The position numbers and the translations under genes are program-made. DNA of 14,177 nt from Bdellovibrionaceae bacterium UBA2466 (GTDB lineage: Bacteria > Bdellovibrionota > FAC87 > UBA2466). Position 1 is the first letter of the stretch, and each line of letters begins with the position of its first letter. The stretch lies in contig DDPO01000078.1 in assembly GCA_002342225.1 (NCBI GenBank), forward strand, positions 4,627 to 18,803, in the 5' to 3' direction. Of the stretch, positions 1 to 7,299 are shown piece after piece. Below the pieces are notes generated by a model, which was given only the letters and a program-made list of their open reading frames with translations, made no database searches and was not told the DNA's origin.

Positions 1-674
1 TCAAGGCGAGTCATGAGAGCGTTCATCGTTTTCTTATCAAGATTGTTTAATAACTCCGCGACAGCTGCAACCCCGCCAAACTGACTTCCCCCTGTTTGCC
101 CCTGACTTCTCAACTCTCTTTTTAATATTTCGTCGAGCTCCTGTACTTTTTCCGGATCAACATAAACTAGATTGGCCATCCGAATAACGACTTCTGGACG
201 AATGCTTTCAGGAATATTTTTAAGCGTTTTGATTTGTTTTTCCGTCTCCATGTGAGCCAACACCAAAGCTATCGTTTGTGGATGTTCATTTTCCAGAAAC
301 TCTGCCAAGATTTTGGTATCAACTTGTTCGAGAACAGTTAAACCTTTTCGGTTTAGCAGATTTACATTTTTCATCGTTCCAAAAATCTGCTGGGCCCTTT
401 TTTCACCTAAGCCCTTCATGATGAGTTCCGGATCAGTAAGGTTATCCTCAAAAATCATGACCTCTTTTTCACTCAGTCGCTCCAGAAACTCACTCAATAC
501 CTGATTAATTGTCGAAATAGGGGCTTTCTTCATGGTCGCCATAACTTTTAATACGACCCTCAACTCGGAGTCTTTCATTTCTTTCATGAACTCCAGAGCC
601 GTGTCCTTTCCCAGCACATTCATGAGAATTGCTAGTTTTTCGACACCTGTTAGTTTTTGATTTTTCATATTCAT
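1..674 (-). CDS. fliG: Flagellar motor switch protein FliG, N-terminal two thirds (cut by window edge)
   Basis: FliG forms part of the cytoplasmic switch (C-ring), binds the FliF MS ring through its N-terminal domain and transmits torque through its C-terminal domain. The 224 codons visible begin MNMKNQKLTGVEKLAILMN, a typical FliF-binding start. The middle-domain signature EHPQTIALVLAHM is near residue 130, and FGGVAAVAELLNNLDKKTM, typical of the linker and armadillo region, is near residue 200. The torque-generating C-terminal domain lies beyond position 1, so its charged residues cannot be checked. I chose the ATG at 674 because GAGGG lies 7 nt upstream, inside the last fliF codons; a second in-frame ATG is two codons on. 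Only 3 bp separate it from the fliF stop, so the two genes are probably translationally coupled. Family assignment is secure. Confidence 0.95.
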   Translation of the reverse strand, partial: MNMKNQKLTGVEKLAILMNVLGKDTALEFMKEMKDSELRVVLKVMATMKKAPISTINQVLSEFLERLSEKEVMIFEDNLTDPELIMKGLGEKRAQQIFGTMKNVNLLNRKGLTVLEQVDTKILAEFLENEHPQTIALVLAHMETEKQIKTLKNIPESIRPEVVIRMANLVYVDPEKVQELDEILKRELRSQGQTGGSQFGGVAAVAELLNNLDKKTMNALMTRL

Positions 675-677
675 CGA

Positions 678-2465
678 TTAACCCTCTGCAACTCTTGATT
701 CCATTTCATCGAGCCACTCTTGAACGATTCGGAAACCTTTTTTCGGGCTATTTTGAAGACGTTCAAGGATTTTAGCTTTCAGGTCCTCTTCGACCGCTTT
801 ATCATCCATGGAAGAGGGAAATCCAGTAGCATTTTCATTGTTATTTGATCCTGCAGGATTGTTCTCAGACAAGGTGATATTCTCCTGTGCGTTTTCTGGT
901 GCATCATTACTAAAAACTGAAAACTCAGTAACTCCTTCATTAGTGGCCATCGCTGGGGGTAGAGCTTCAGCCCTCACAACCGACTCGAGTTCTGAAACAG
1001 TTTTCGGTAGGATGTCGGGTACTGAATCTGAACCCTTGGAGGGCTCTTCGCTAGCGACAGTCCACTTTAAAAAGGGTCGAAGAATGAGGAAGAAGAACAT
1101 CATCACGACAAGTGCGATCATTCCATTTCTAATGCCGTGCTCGCTGAGTTCTTTAAGATCGTACCATGGCTTCGGAGTTTCAATGGGTTCGGTCACTTCA
1201 ATATTGCTGAAAGGAAGTGAACTGATAGTGATGCTATCGCGTCTTTCCTGATCAAAACCAACAGCGTTAGCCACTAAATCCTGCAATCTTTTTAGCTCGG
1301 CTTCAGGCCGAGGTGAAAATACATCGGGACTGTTTGGGGCAGCGCCTTTGGTGTAGTAGCCATCCACAACCACAGCAACTGTCATCCGCTTAATGTTTCC
1401 CGAAGGTTTGTCTACGACTTGGACCTTCTTGGGAATAGCGTAGCTCGTGTTATTGGTACTTTTCTCAGTATTGCTCGACGCGAGGGGGATCTGAGGGTTC
1501 TGAGCCTCGGCCCCTGGTAGATTAGATCGGCTTCCTGGAATTCCAACGGGATTGGGGCGACTACCCGAGATAGTCTCTTCGGTTTTCAGAGTTTGTCTGG
1601 GAACAGCTTTCTCGGAGTCGTAAGTTTCCTCTGTTGTGTTGACTCTTGAGGGATCGATTTCGGCAGTAACTTTGGCCCTGACCTTTCCAAAACCCACGAC
1701 TGGGGTTAGGATTTCTTCAACTCGCTTCTCATACTCAGCTTCAATGGAGCGCTGTAGTTCAAGAAATGAGCTACTCAAACTTGGAGCAGACTCATCCCCA
1801 GGCCGATGTAAAAAATTACCTTTCGTATCTACAATCGTGACTTGCCCCACTTTCAAACCTTCGACCGCACTTGCAACTAGATTTGCAATTCCGTTGACCT
1901 CAATTTTTGTTGGACTCATTCCGGGTTTTAGTTCCAGAATGACAGAAGCCTTTGGAGGTTCTTCCTCTTCCATGAATACCTTTTTGGGAGGAATGCTGAT
2001 GTGGACCCTAGCAGTTTTTACAGATGCTAGTCTTTGAATAGAACGAGTAAGTTCCCCTTGAATCGCACGGATGTATTGAATTCTCTGAACGTAGCTCGAC
2101 ATCCCGATTGAGGTTGCGTCAAACTTTTCGAACCCTACAACATCTTGTCCCGGTAAACCCTCTTTGGCTAGCTCCATCCTCGCTTTGTAAACCTGTGATT
2201 GAGCCACAGAAATGGTGCGGGAGTCATCAGATACCCGATAAGCAATATTTTGTTCGCTCAGTTTTTTAGCAATGGCTTTTGCATCTTCTTGGTGAAGATC
2301 GGAATAAAGTACTTGCTGGGGATCGTGTTTCATCACGATCGTAGTCGCCATAACTCCAACGACTGCAAGGATAGCAGTTATTCCAAGGGCCATTTTCTTT
2401 TTTGGAGAAAGAGCGCCGTAAAAGCTTTTCATCTTTTCCAAAAGTTCATTAAGTCTTTCGTTCAT
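678..2465 (-). CDS. fliF: Flagellar MS-ring protein FliF
   Basis: FliF (595 aa) builds the MS ring in the inner membrane, the platform for the export apparatus and the C-ring. Two membrane segments are visible, at about residues 25-45 and 446-465, flanking the periplasmic ring-building region. Family motifs include ARVHISIPPKKVF near 152-164 and a YAIPKKVQVVDKPSG...RMTVAVVVDG stretch near 342-369. After the second membrane segment comes an acidic, Asn/Ser-rich cytoplasmic linker (about 470-555), then a helical tail with RIVQEWLDEM that matches the FliG-binding C-terminus. The protein is slightly longer than the usual 530-570 aa, mainly because of that linker. The ATG at 2465 has a GAAAG-type ribosome site. 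It lies 28 bp after fliE and 3 bp before fliG, within the same operon. Confidence 0.97.
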   Translation of the reverse strand: MNERLNELLEKMKSFYGALSPKKKMALGITAILAVVGVMATTIVMKHDPQQVLYSDLHQEDAKAIAKKLSEQNIAYRVSDDSRTISVAQSQVYKARMELAKEGLPGQDVVGFEKFDATSIGMSSYVQRIQYIRAIQGELTRSIQRLASVKTARVHISIPPKKVFMEEEEPPKASVILELKPGMSPTKIEVNGIANLVASAVEGLKVGQVTIVDTKGNFLHRPGDESAPSLSSSFLELQRSIEAEYEKRVEEILTPVVGFGKVRAKVTAEIDPSRVNTTEETYDSEKAVPRQTLKTEETISGSRPNPVGIPGSRSNLPGAEAQNPQIPLASSNTEKSTNNTSYAIPKKVQVVDKPSGNIKRMTVAVVVDGYYTKGAAPNSPDVFSPRPEAELKRLQDLVANAVGFDQERRDSITISSLPFSNIEVTEPIETPKPWYDLKELSEHGIRNGMIALVVMMFFFLILRPFLKWTVASEEPSKGSDSVPDILPKTVSELESVVRAEALPPAMATNEGVTEFSVFSNDAPENAQENITLSENNPAGSNNNENATGFPSSMDDKAVEEDLKAKILERLQNSPKKGFRIVQEWLDEMESRVAEG

Positions 2466-2493
2466 AATTTTCTTTCAAGCTAGCTAATTAATA

Positions 2494-2799
2494 TCAGACC
2501 TGCATTCTCATAATTTCGTTATAGGCTTCCAATGCTCTGTTTCGAACCTGGACTAGCAACTTAAAAGAAGCCTCTGCTTTTTCCATGCTAATCATGGCTT
2601 CGTGCAGATTTTCATTTTTTCCTACCGCGAGGTCAGTTGCGAGCTTATCAGCAGTGGCTAAGGAGCGATTGACATCCTCGAAAGAATTTTTCAAATAGGC
2701 CGTAAATCCTTGGTCCGATTTATCCTGAGTTGAGCTGATTGTGGACTCTAAACCTTGAGTCAAAGCACTTTGCATGCTTTGGATAGAATTGATACTCAT
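2494..2799 (-). CDS. fliE: Flagellar hook-basal body adaptor FliE
   Basis: FliE (101 aa) joins the MS ring and export gate to the proximal rod and is needed for export of rod proteins. Its C-terminal half carries the family signature: LHEAMISMEKAEASFKLLVQ followed by VRNRALEAYNEIMRMQV, including the conserved VRN, AY and EIMRM residues. The N-terminal half is less conserved, with FTAYLKNSFEDVN as the usual amphipathic stretch. Length is normal. The ribosome site GGGAGGA is embedded in the last codons of flgC, 9 nt before the ATG, and only 3 bp separate the flgC stop from this start. The gene order flgB-flgC-fliE-fliF-fliG is the common one for this operon. Confidence 0.96.
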   Translation of the reverse strand: MSINSIQSMQSALTQGLESTISSTQDKSDQGFTAYLKNSFEDVNRSLATADKLATDLAVGKNENLHEAMISMEKAEASFKLLVQVRNRALEAYNEIMRMQV

Positions 2800-2802
2800 T
2801 TA

Positions 2803-3246
2803 TTATTTCCTCCCTATCTCAAGAGCCTTACCCATCATGCCTTTAGCCACATTAATGGCTGTGACGTTGGCTTCGTAGGTTCGACTTGCATTCATAAGAT
2901 TAACCATTTCTTCCATCGTATTGACGTTCGGATAAGCCACCATCCCTTCCTGATTAGCATCAGGATGATTGGGATCGTGAACCATTCGAGGGGCGTTCGG
3001 ATCTGAAATTACATCGGTGACTTGCACGTGATGAAGTGGGGATTCGCCAAGCTGGCTCGCTAGAACGGATGCAAAATCTCTCGTAGGAGTTGCTTCGAAC
3101 ACAACATCTTTTCTTCTGTAAGGCCCCCCCTCTGGAGTACGTGTTGTCTGAGCATTGGCTAAATTGCTCGAAGTTACGTTCATTCGCATACGCTCAGCAC
3201 TGAGTGCTGAAGCACTGACATCTAATGAATCAAAGAAATCACTCAT
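2803..3246 (-). CDS. flgC: Flagellar proximal rod protein FlgC
   Basis: FlgC (147 aa) is a proximal rod subunit exported by the flagellar type III system. Its N-terminus (FDSLDVSASALSAERMRM, then NVTSSNLANAQTTRTPEGGPYRRK) is the characteristic rod/hook N-terminal motif with the conserved SSNLANA segment. The C-terminus (YPNVNTMEEMVNLMNASRTY, then EANVTAINVAKGMMGKALEIG) is the matching C-terminal helix. The two helices form a coiled coil in rod proteins. The middle is slightly longer than in the 134-residue enterobacterial protein. Its ATG overlaps the flgB stop by 4 bp (ATGA), so translation is probably coupled. Confidence 0.97.
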   Translation of the reverse strand: MSDFFDSLDVSASALSAERMRMNVTSSNLANAQTTRTPEGGPYRRKDVVFEATPTRDFASVLASQLGESPLHHVQVTDVISDPNAPRMVHDPNHPDANQEGMVAYPNVNTMEEMVNLMNASRTYEANVTAINVAKGMMGKALEIGRK

Positions 3247-3620
3247 TTCTCACCTTCCCCGATTGCATATTTTAAAAGAAGAAACTTTCTCGATAGAGCC
3301 TGGGTATTTGCCGAATATTTCACATCATTTTTATTCATGGCCGCCATCTCGCGGTCCATATCCACAGTATTAAGGTCTTGCCCAACCTCTGAGAAAGGTT
3401 CCTGAGATATTCGCCCCTCAACCGATTCGATATCATTTACCCCCGGAATGACTTCACTTTCGTCAACGGCTCGCTGAAGTTCTGCTTCAAAGTCAACGCG
3501 TCGAGCCTTGAAGAAAGGAGTCTCAGCGTTCGCAATGTTGTCTGCAATAATCGAGTGCCGCTGCAAATGCAGATCTAATGACTTAGTAATCGTATCTATT
3601 GTTTTATCAAAAAGTGGCAT
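3243..3620 (-). CDS. flgB: Flagellar proximal rod protein FlgB
   Basis: FlgB (125 aa) is the first proximal rod subunit and interacts with FliE. It has the rod N-terminal motif (HSIIADNIANAETPFFKARRVDFE, residues about 22-45) and the C-terminal rod helix (KYSANTQALSRKFLLLKYAIGEG). Length is slightly below the usual 130-138 aa. It is the first gene of the flgBC-fliEFG unit and is preceded by a sigma-54 promoter, with a predicted leader of about 46 nt. No purine-rich ribosome site is visible before the ATG at 3620; the upstream 25 nt are A/T-rich. The start is still supported because the conserved N-terminal motif begins soon after it. Confidence 0.95.
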   Translation of the reverse strand: MPLFDKTIDTITKSLDLHLQRHSIIADNIANAETPFFKARRVDFEAELQRAVDESEVIPGVNDIESVEGRISQEPFSEVGQDLNTVDMDREMAAMNKNDVKYSANTQALSRKFLLLKYAIGEGEK

Positions 3621-3675
3621 GGGATTTTTTTAAAAACAGCTAAAGAAATTTTAACGATTGACCGATATTAAGAAT

Positions 3676-3693
3676 TTGCAATGCGCACGCCAA
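3676..3693 (-). promoter_or_regulatory. Sigma-54 (-24/-12) promoter of the flgB operon
   Basis: On the minus strand the sequence reads TTGGCGTGCGCATTGCAA. The invariant GG (3691-3690) and GC (3679-3678) are separated by exactly 10 nt. Against the sigma-54 consensus TGGCACG-N4-TTGCW it matches 10 of 12 fixed positions, with a perfect TTGCA -12 half. The predicted transcription start is near 3666, about 46 nt before flgB. A sigma-54 activator gene ends just upstream, which fits this promoter being its target. The match and spacing are seen directly; use in the cell is inferred. Confidence 0.8.
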
Positions 3694-3738
3694 CGAGTCT
3701 AGGCACAAAATTCAATCGCGACGCCGACTGTCTAGGCA
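3676..3738 (-). repeat. Imperfect 33-bp tandem repeat carrying TGCCTAGAC and an intact plus a decayed -24/-12 element
   Basis: The 9-mer TGCCTAGAC occurs twice on the minus strand, at 3738-3730 and 3705-3697, exactly 33 bp apart (about three helical turns). Similarity continues after it. The downstream copy runs into TTGGCGTGCGCATTGC, the active-looking sigma-54 promoter. The upstream copy runs into GTCGGCGTCGCGATTG, which keeps GG but has GA where the -12 GC should be. It may be a promoter duplication with one decayed copy, a pair of activator-binding sites, or both. Confidence 0.6.
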
Positions 3739-3770
3739 AATAGCTCCATCTTTTAGGAACTTTTTTTCCC

Positions 3771-4721
3771 TTAAGTCAGTTCGTAAATTTTTAACTTGTT
3801 CCTAAGCGTCCTAACGCTAATTCCCAGCTCGTCTGCTGCCAGAGTTCTGTTGCCGTCCACATGATTCAAAATTGTAAGTATGTGTTGTTTTTCGAGATCC
3901 TCAAGCCTTATTGGGTTTTTCGAATTTTGTGTTGGCTTGGTCTCCTCAAGCCAAGAATCCAAATGTAAGCTTTCAATCCGATTCTCGTCACAAAGTAAGA
4001 CAGCACGTTCAATCACATTTTGAAGTTCACGAATATTTCCAGGCCAATGATGTTTTTTAAGCTGTTCAATAGCCACACTTGAAAACCCCTTGATGTTCTT
4101 TTCCTGTCGAAAACTGCTTTGTCCAAGAAACTCAGTGGCTAAACTTTCAATAGCTTCGACTCTCCCTCTCAATGGGGGGCACTCTATTCGAATTACATTC
4201 AACCTGTAAAAGAGGTCCTCACGAAAATTGCCTTCGGTGATTGAACTTTTGGGGTCCCTGTTGGTCGTTGAGATTACTCGGCAGTTGATGGGAACACAGT
4301 CTTTTCCACCCAAACGGTCAATCTCATTTTCCTGTAATACCCGTAAAAGTTTGGCCTGCAAATGGACAGACATTTCACTTACTTCGTCTAAAAGCAAGGT
4401 TCCACCTGAGGCCCGCTCAAACTTTCCGAGATGTTGTGCTACTGCACCCGTAAATGCTCCTCTCTCGTGGCCAAAAAGCTCGGACTCCATCAAACCATCC
4501 GGAACGGCCGCACAATTAATCGAAATAAAGGGTCCTTTTTTCCTCGAGCTTTCATTATGGATATAACGGGCAATGAGCTCTTTTCCAGAGCCACTTTCTC
4601 CACACAAAAGAACCGGAGCTGAAGTCTTGGCTGCCCGTTTTGCTAGCTCGACAACTTCACTCATCGAACGATCCGCCACTACCATTCTTCTTTGACCTAA
4701 ATGAATAATAATTGAAGACAC
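3771..4721 (-). CDS. Sigma-54-dependent activator without a receiver domain, FlbD/FlrC-like
   Basis: This 316-aa enhancer-binding protein remodels sigma-54 RNA polymerase using ATP. It starts almost directly with the AAA+ domain: Walker A GESGSGKE at 41-48, the sigma-54-contacting GAFTGA loop at 88-93, Walker B GTLLLDE at 107-113, and WPGNIRELQN at 226-235. A Fis-type helix-turn-helix occupies about 272-316. Its GNRTLAADELGISVRTLRNK run closely resembles the flagellar regulators FlbD and FlrC. There is no N-terminal receiver or sensory domain, unlike typical FlbD/FlrC/FlgR proteins of about 430-480 aa. The GTG start at 4721 is well supported: it overlaps the TAG of the upstream TPR gene by one base (TAGTG) and GGAGG lies 7 nt before it. 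The likely target is the flgB sigma-54 promoter just downstream. I assign no gene symbol because orthology to FlbD versus FlrC cannot be settled here. Confidence 0.93.
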   Translation of the reverse strand: MSSIIIHLGQRRMVVADRSMSEVVELAKRAAKTSAPVLLCGESGSGKELIARYIHNESSRKKGPFISINCAAVPDGLMESELFGHERGAFTGAVAQHLGKFERASGGTLLLDEVSEMSVHLQAKLLRVLQENEIDRLGGKDCVPINCRVISTTNRDPKSSITEGNFREDLFYRLNVIRIECPPLRGRVEAIESLATEFLGQSSFRQEKNIKGFSSVAIEQLKKHHWPGNIRELQNVIERAVLLCDENRIESLHLDSWLEETKPTQNSKNPIRLEDLEKQHILTILNHVDGNRTLAADELGISVRTLRNKLKIYELT

Positions 4722-7087
4722 TAGGGCGCCTCCATGAGATTGAGTTCACTTTTGGCGAGAGGTGCCCAAAAGGAGTCTTTAGAATCAATGACTTCCTGCC
4801 ACTGTTTTTTTGCTAAATCTTTTTTCTTATCAACAGCCAAACAACGGGCAACTCTAAACTTACCTTCGATAGCACCACTAAACTCCGGATCCAATTTCAA
4901 AGCCTCTGTGAGCAAGGAAATACACTTTTTTGTATTTTTCCTCTCAGACTGAACTTTTCCATTTAGGTATAAGAACGGGGCGAGTTTTTTAGGCTCGGGT
5001 TTTTCCTTGCGCACCTGAACCAAAAGAGGCTCTACTTTATCCCACAGTTTTCCCTCACTCACCACACTGAGCAAGCTCTCCAAACCCCTCACCTTTGAAT
5101 CTCTAGCAGAAAATTTTTGGATTTGGGACATTCCAACTTTGTAAGCATTGCTAAATTGCTTTATGGCTTGAAGAGATTGGACTCTAATTGCTGTTGCAGA
5201 TTCTAGAAACTTAGATGACCTTACTGACTTTGCAGTTTCGTCGGCGAGCGCAAATTTTTTAACTGCAAAGTAGCCTTCACTCTTCTTAAGATTGAGAAAA
5301 TCTCTCACTTCGGGAGCAACTCGTAAGTTAATCGACGCCATTTTTCTTTGAGACGATCCTTTTTTGAGCCATTGAGAGACCCCCTCAAAATCTTTCTTGT
5401 TGAGATAACACGCTACAAAAAGAGGGGAAAATTCATCTGTTACAAAATCAGCGAGTGTACTCTCGTTCTGTTCAAGCGAGTTAAAAAAAGCTTGTTGTTT
5501 ATCAGCCTCGGACCTCATCATCACAGCGCTAAGTAGGTTTCCGACCTCCATCTTTAGTACAGCTGGCGGATCATTCTTGCTCCACAAGGGTGATTTCTTC
5601 CATCTTTCTAATATTTCAAACGCGTAATCCCACTTCTCTTTACCTATCAATTCTTTAAATCTTCGACTTACCATTTCCAAGTAAAGATCTTTTGCCTCCT
5701 TCTCATAAGTACTTCCCTTTATCCAAACTGAAAAGACGTCTTCAAAAGGGTTAAACAGGTCATCATTTCGTGCAGATTCTTTTTGGTTTTCTTCACCAAA
5801 AGACTCATTCACACGTTGTCGAAGTATTTTTGTAAGTTTTGACGATACAAATTCGGATATTTGTAAGTTTTTCAATTCCTCAGGATTTGCTCTAGCAGTC
5901 TTTGACAAGTGCTCTAGCGCCCCCAATTGGCCCGCCTCCAACAAAGAAAAGCCTTTATTAAGGGATGCCAGATAGCGAAGTTTTGGATCATTTAAAGCAG
6001 CTATTTTTTCATCGATAACTGTGGTTCTACGCTCCTGCTCGGAGCGATTTTTCTGTGGGTAATCTAAGAGCATTCCTTCGATATAAGCATACTTAGCAAT
6101 ATCTGATTTGGGATTTCTATCGAAGGCTTGCAAATAAAGACCTATAGTTTCTTCGATGGGTGCCTTCAACCGAGCACTTATGTCAGCTATTCTTTTTGAG
6201 GCATAGGGTACACAGTCAGAGTCTGTGTGCTTGTGATTTAAATATTCAGAGAAAAAGAATCTAGCTGAGCGGTAATCCCCTTTTTGGTACTTTCCCTCGC
6301 CTAGATTATAAAGTGCCTCGGGATAAAAGCGCCTCATAATGTTCGACTCTTTTTCGTAGAGCAATTCTAATTTTTTCGTTGAGTCATTTGATTTTTTATC
6401 AGACTCTATTTCGATTAGACGCAAAGATGCTCCCGTAGTCAGCCTCGGACTATTACACTTTTGAAGAAGTGCGCTGAAGCTCTTTTTTGCAGCCTCTTTT
6501 TCATGGAGTAAAAAGTTGTTTTCCCCAATTCCAAATTGAAAGAAACAACTCAAAGGATGAAAGGGATTTTCGTCTTTGGCTTTCATGAACAAAGCTAGCG
6601 ATTTTGTATACATTCCATTACTTAACCAAAAAGCGCCTACAGTCGCCTGAATATTTGGAATGAGTTTTGACCGCGGATATAAGAGAAGTGTTTCACGAAG
6701 CGCTTTCTCGGCTTCAGGTAAAATGGGCGAATCTTTCTCATCAATACGATCGAAAAGACTTTCGACCCTTAAAAAAGCAACCGCTTCTCGAAGGGGGGAG
6801 TCTTCGAACATGCTAGAAAATTCATCAAAACCCTGATCCAACTTTTCCCACTGGCCACGATGAAAAGTTTTTACGAGTTCGTTATACTCGGTACGACCAG
6901 GCAAGTCATTCGCTATGGTCGTAAATGTCTCTTTGGCCGTTTCTACCAATGTTTGGCTTTCACAACGTGGATGCTTGATATCAAAAACCTTCAACTGATT
7001 CCGCGCCACATCATTTGACGCAGCTATTCCCACGGAGGGAATAGAAGAACAGATTATGGGAAGGATAAAAAAAATGTTTCGGAGCAT
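4721..7087 (-). CDS. Large exported TPR-like protein coupled to the sigma-54 activator
   Basis: From the ATG at 7087 the product is 788 aa. It begins with an apparent Sec signal peptide (MLRNIFFILPIICSSIPSVGIAA then SND), so it is probably periplasmic; the Cys has Ile at -1, so a lipobox is unlikely. The rest is almost entirely helical, with TPR-like repeats. The clearest are PEALYNLGEGKYQKGDYRSA, a repeat near residue 185 (HPLSCFFQFGIGENNFLLHE) and one near 700-750 (LTEALKLDPEFSGAIEGKFR). No catalytic motif is visible. The frame extends to a TTG at 7126, giving 801 aa, but that codon lies upstream of the predicted sigma-54 start site and would place about 20 residues before the hydrophobic core. 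I therefore prefer 7087, which has only a weak AAGAAG upstream. The stop overlaps the activator start by one base, so a role in activating flagellar genes is inferred from context. No named family was recognised. Confidence 0.85.
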   Translation of the reverse strand: MLRNIFFILPIICSSIPSVGIAASNDVARNQLKVFDIKHPRCESQTLVETAKETFTTIANDLPGRTEYNELVKTFHRGQWEKLDQGFDEFSSMFEDSPLREAVAFLRVESLFDRIDEKDSPILPEAEKALRETLLLYPRSKLIPNIQATVGAFWLSNGMYTKSLALFMKAKDENPFHPLSCFFQFGIGENNFLLHEKEAAKKSFSALLQKCNSPRLTTGASLRLIEIESDKKSNDSTKKLELLYEKESNIMRRFYPEALYNLGEGKYQKGDYRSARFFFSEYLNHKHTDSDCVPYASKRIADISARLKAPIEETIGLYLQAFDRNPKSDIAKYAYIEGMLLDYPQKNRSEQERRTTVIDEKIAALNDPKLRYLASLNKGFSLLEAGQLGALEHLSKTARANPEELKNLQISEFVSSKLTKILRQRVNESFGEENQKESARNDDLFNPFEDVFSVWIKGSTYEKEAKDLYLEMVSRRFKELIGKEKWDYAFEILERWKKSPLWSKNDPPAVLKMEVGNLLSAVMMRSEADKQQAFFNSLEQNESTLADFVTDEFSPLFVACYLNKKDFEGVSQWLKKGSSQRKMASINLRVAPEVRDFLNLKKSEGYFAVKKFALADETAKSVRSSKFLESATAIRVQSLQAIKQFSNAYKVGMSQIQKFSARDSKVRGLESLLSVVSEGKLWDKVEPLLVQVRKEKPEPKKLAPFLYLNGKVQSERKNTKKCISLLTEALKLDPEFSGAIEGKFRVARCLAVDKKKDLAKKQWQEVIDSKDSFWAPLAKSELNLMEAP
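4729..4733 (-). promoter_or_regulatory. GGAGG ribosome-binding site deciding the GTG start of the activator
   Basis: On the minus strand GGAGG lies 7 nt before GTG at 4721, inside the last codons of the TPR gene. It is one of the strongest Shine-Dalgarno matches in the window and sits at an optimal distance. It therefore supports the GTG start and translational coupling through TAGTG, rather than the later in-frame ATG at codon 13. Confidence 0.8.
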
Positions 7088-7102
7088 GACACGCTTCTTA
7101 TG

Positions 7103-7118
7103 AGCAAACCTCGTGCCG
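7103..7118 (-). promoter_or_regulatory. Near-consensus sigma-54 promoter of the TPR/activator unit
   Basis: The minus strand reads CGGCACGAGGTTTGCT. GG (7117-7116) and GC (7105-7104) are 10 nt apart, and 11 of the 12 fixed positions of TGGCACG-N4-TTGCW match. Counting from the -12 C puts the transcription start near 7092, only about 5 nt before the ATG at 7087. The match lies within the extended frame from the TTG at 7126, so using this promoter excludes that upstream start. The motif is seen directly; activity is inferred. Confidence 0.75.
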
Positions 7119-7188
7119 AATTTCAAAACCTTTTGGAGCGAGAATTTTAAGGCCCCAGCCCCTCGACCGACTGCTCGTTTGGCATGCC

Positions 7189-7202
7189 GTCAAGTTTTTG
7201 TC
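7189..7202 (-). promoter_or_regulatory. FleQ-box-like site about 100 bp upstream of the TPR sigma-54 start
   Basis: The minus strand reads GACAAAAACTTGAC, matching 10 of 13 fixed positions of the published Pseudomonas aeruginosa FleQ consensus GTCANTAAATTGAC. It is centred about 104 bp upstream of the predicted start at 7092, a normal distance for a sigma-54 enhancer site. A FleQ-like regulator is encoded at 10192-11553. The match is degenerate in one half, so this stays tentative. Confidence 0.4.
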
Positions 7203-7242
7203 GTACTTGGAAATTTTTGAGCGGTTTCTAGCCTATTTTTCT

Positions 7243-7271
7243 TTGAGGTTTTAATGCGAAATTCCGATAAC
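7243..7271 (+). promoter_or_regulatory. Possible weak sigma-70 promoter of the lipoprotein-mla operon
   Basis: TTGAGG (7243-7248), a 17-bp spacer and GATAAC (7266-7271) precede the lipoprotein gene by about 30 bp, matching 8 of 12 consensus positions. A second -10-like TATAAC at 7276-7281 has no good -35 partner. I see no better candidate in this divergent intergenic region of about 210 bp. Confidence 0.3.
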
Positions 7272-7299
7272 TAAATATAACAAAAACTCAAAATTTTTC

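Noticed and set aside
808..2037. Several long plus-strand frames opposite fliF.
   Set aside because: They are antisense shadows of a secure FliF gene and show no domain or ribosome-site support.
3740..3770. A GGGAAAAAAAGTTCC stretch after the activator stop as a terminator between the activator and flgB.
   Set aside because: The possible stem is only about 4 bp with no following U-run, so read-through into the flgB operon is more likely.
7181..7196. TTTGGCATGCCGTCAAG on the plus strand as a sigma-54 promoter for the lipoprotein-mla operon.
   Set aside because: GG is present but AG, not GC, follows at 10 nt, so the -12 element is missing.
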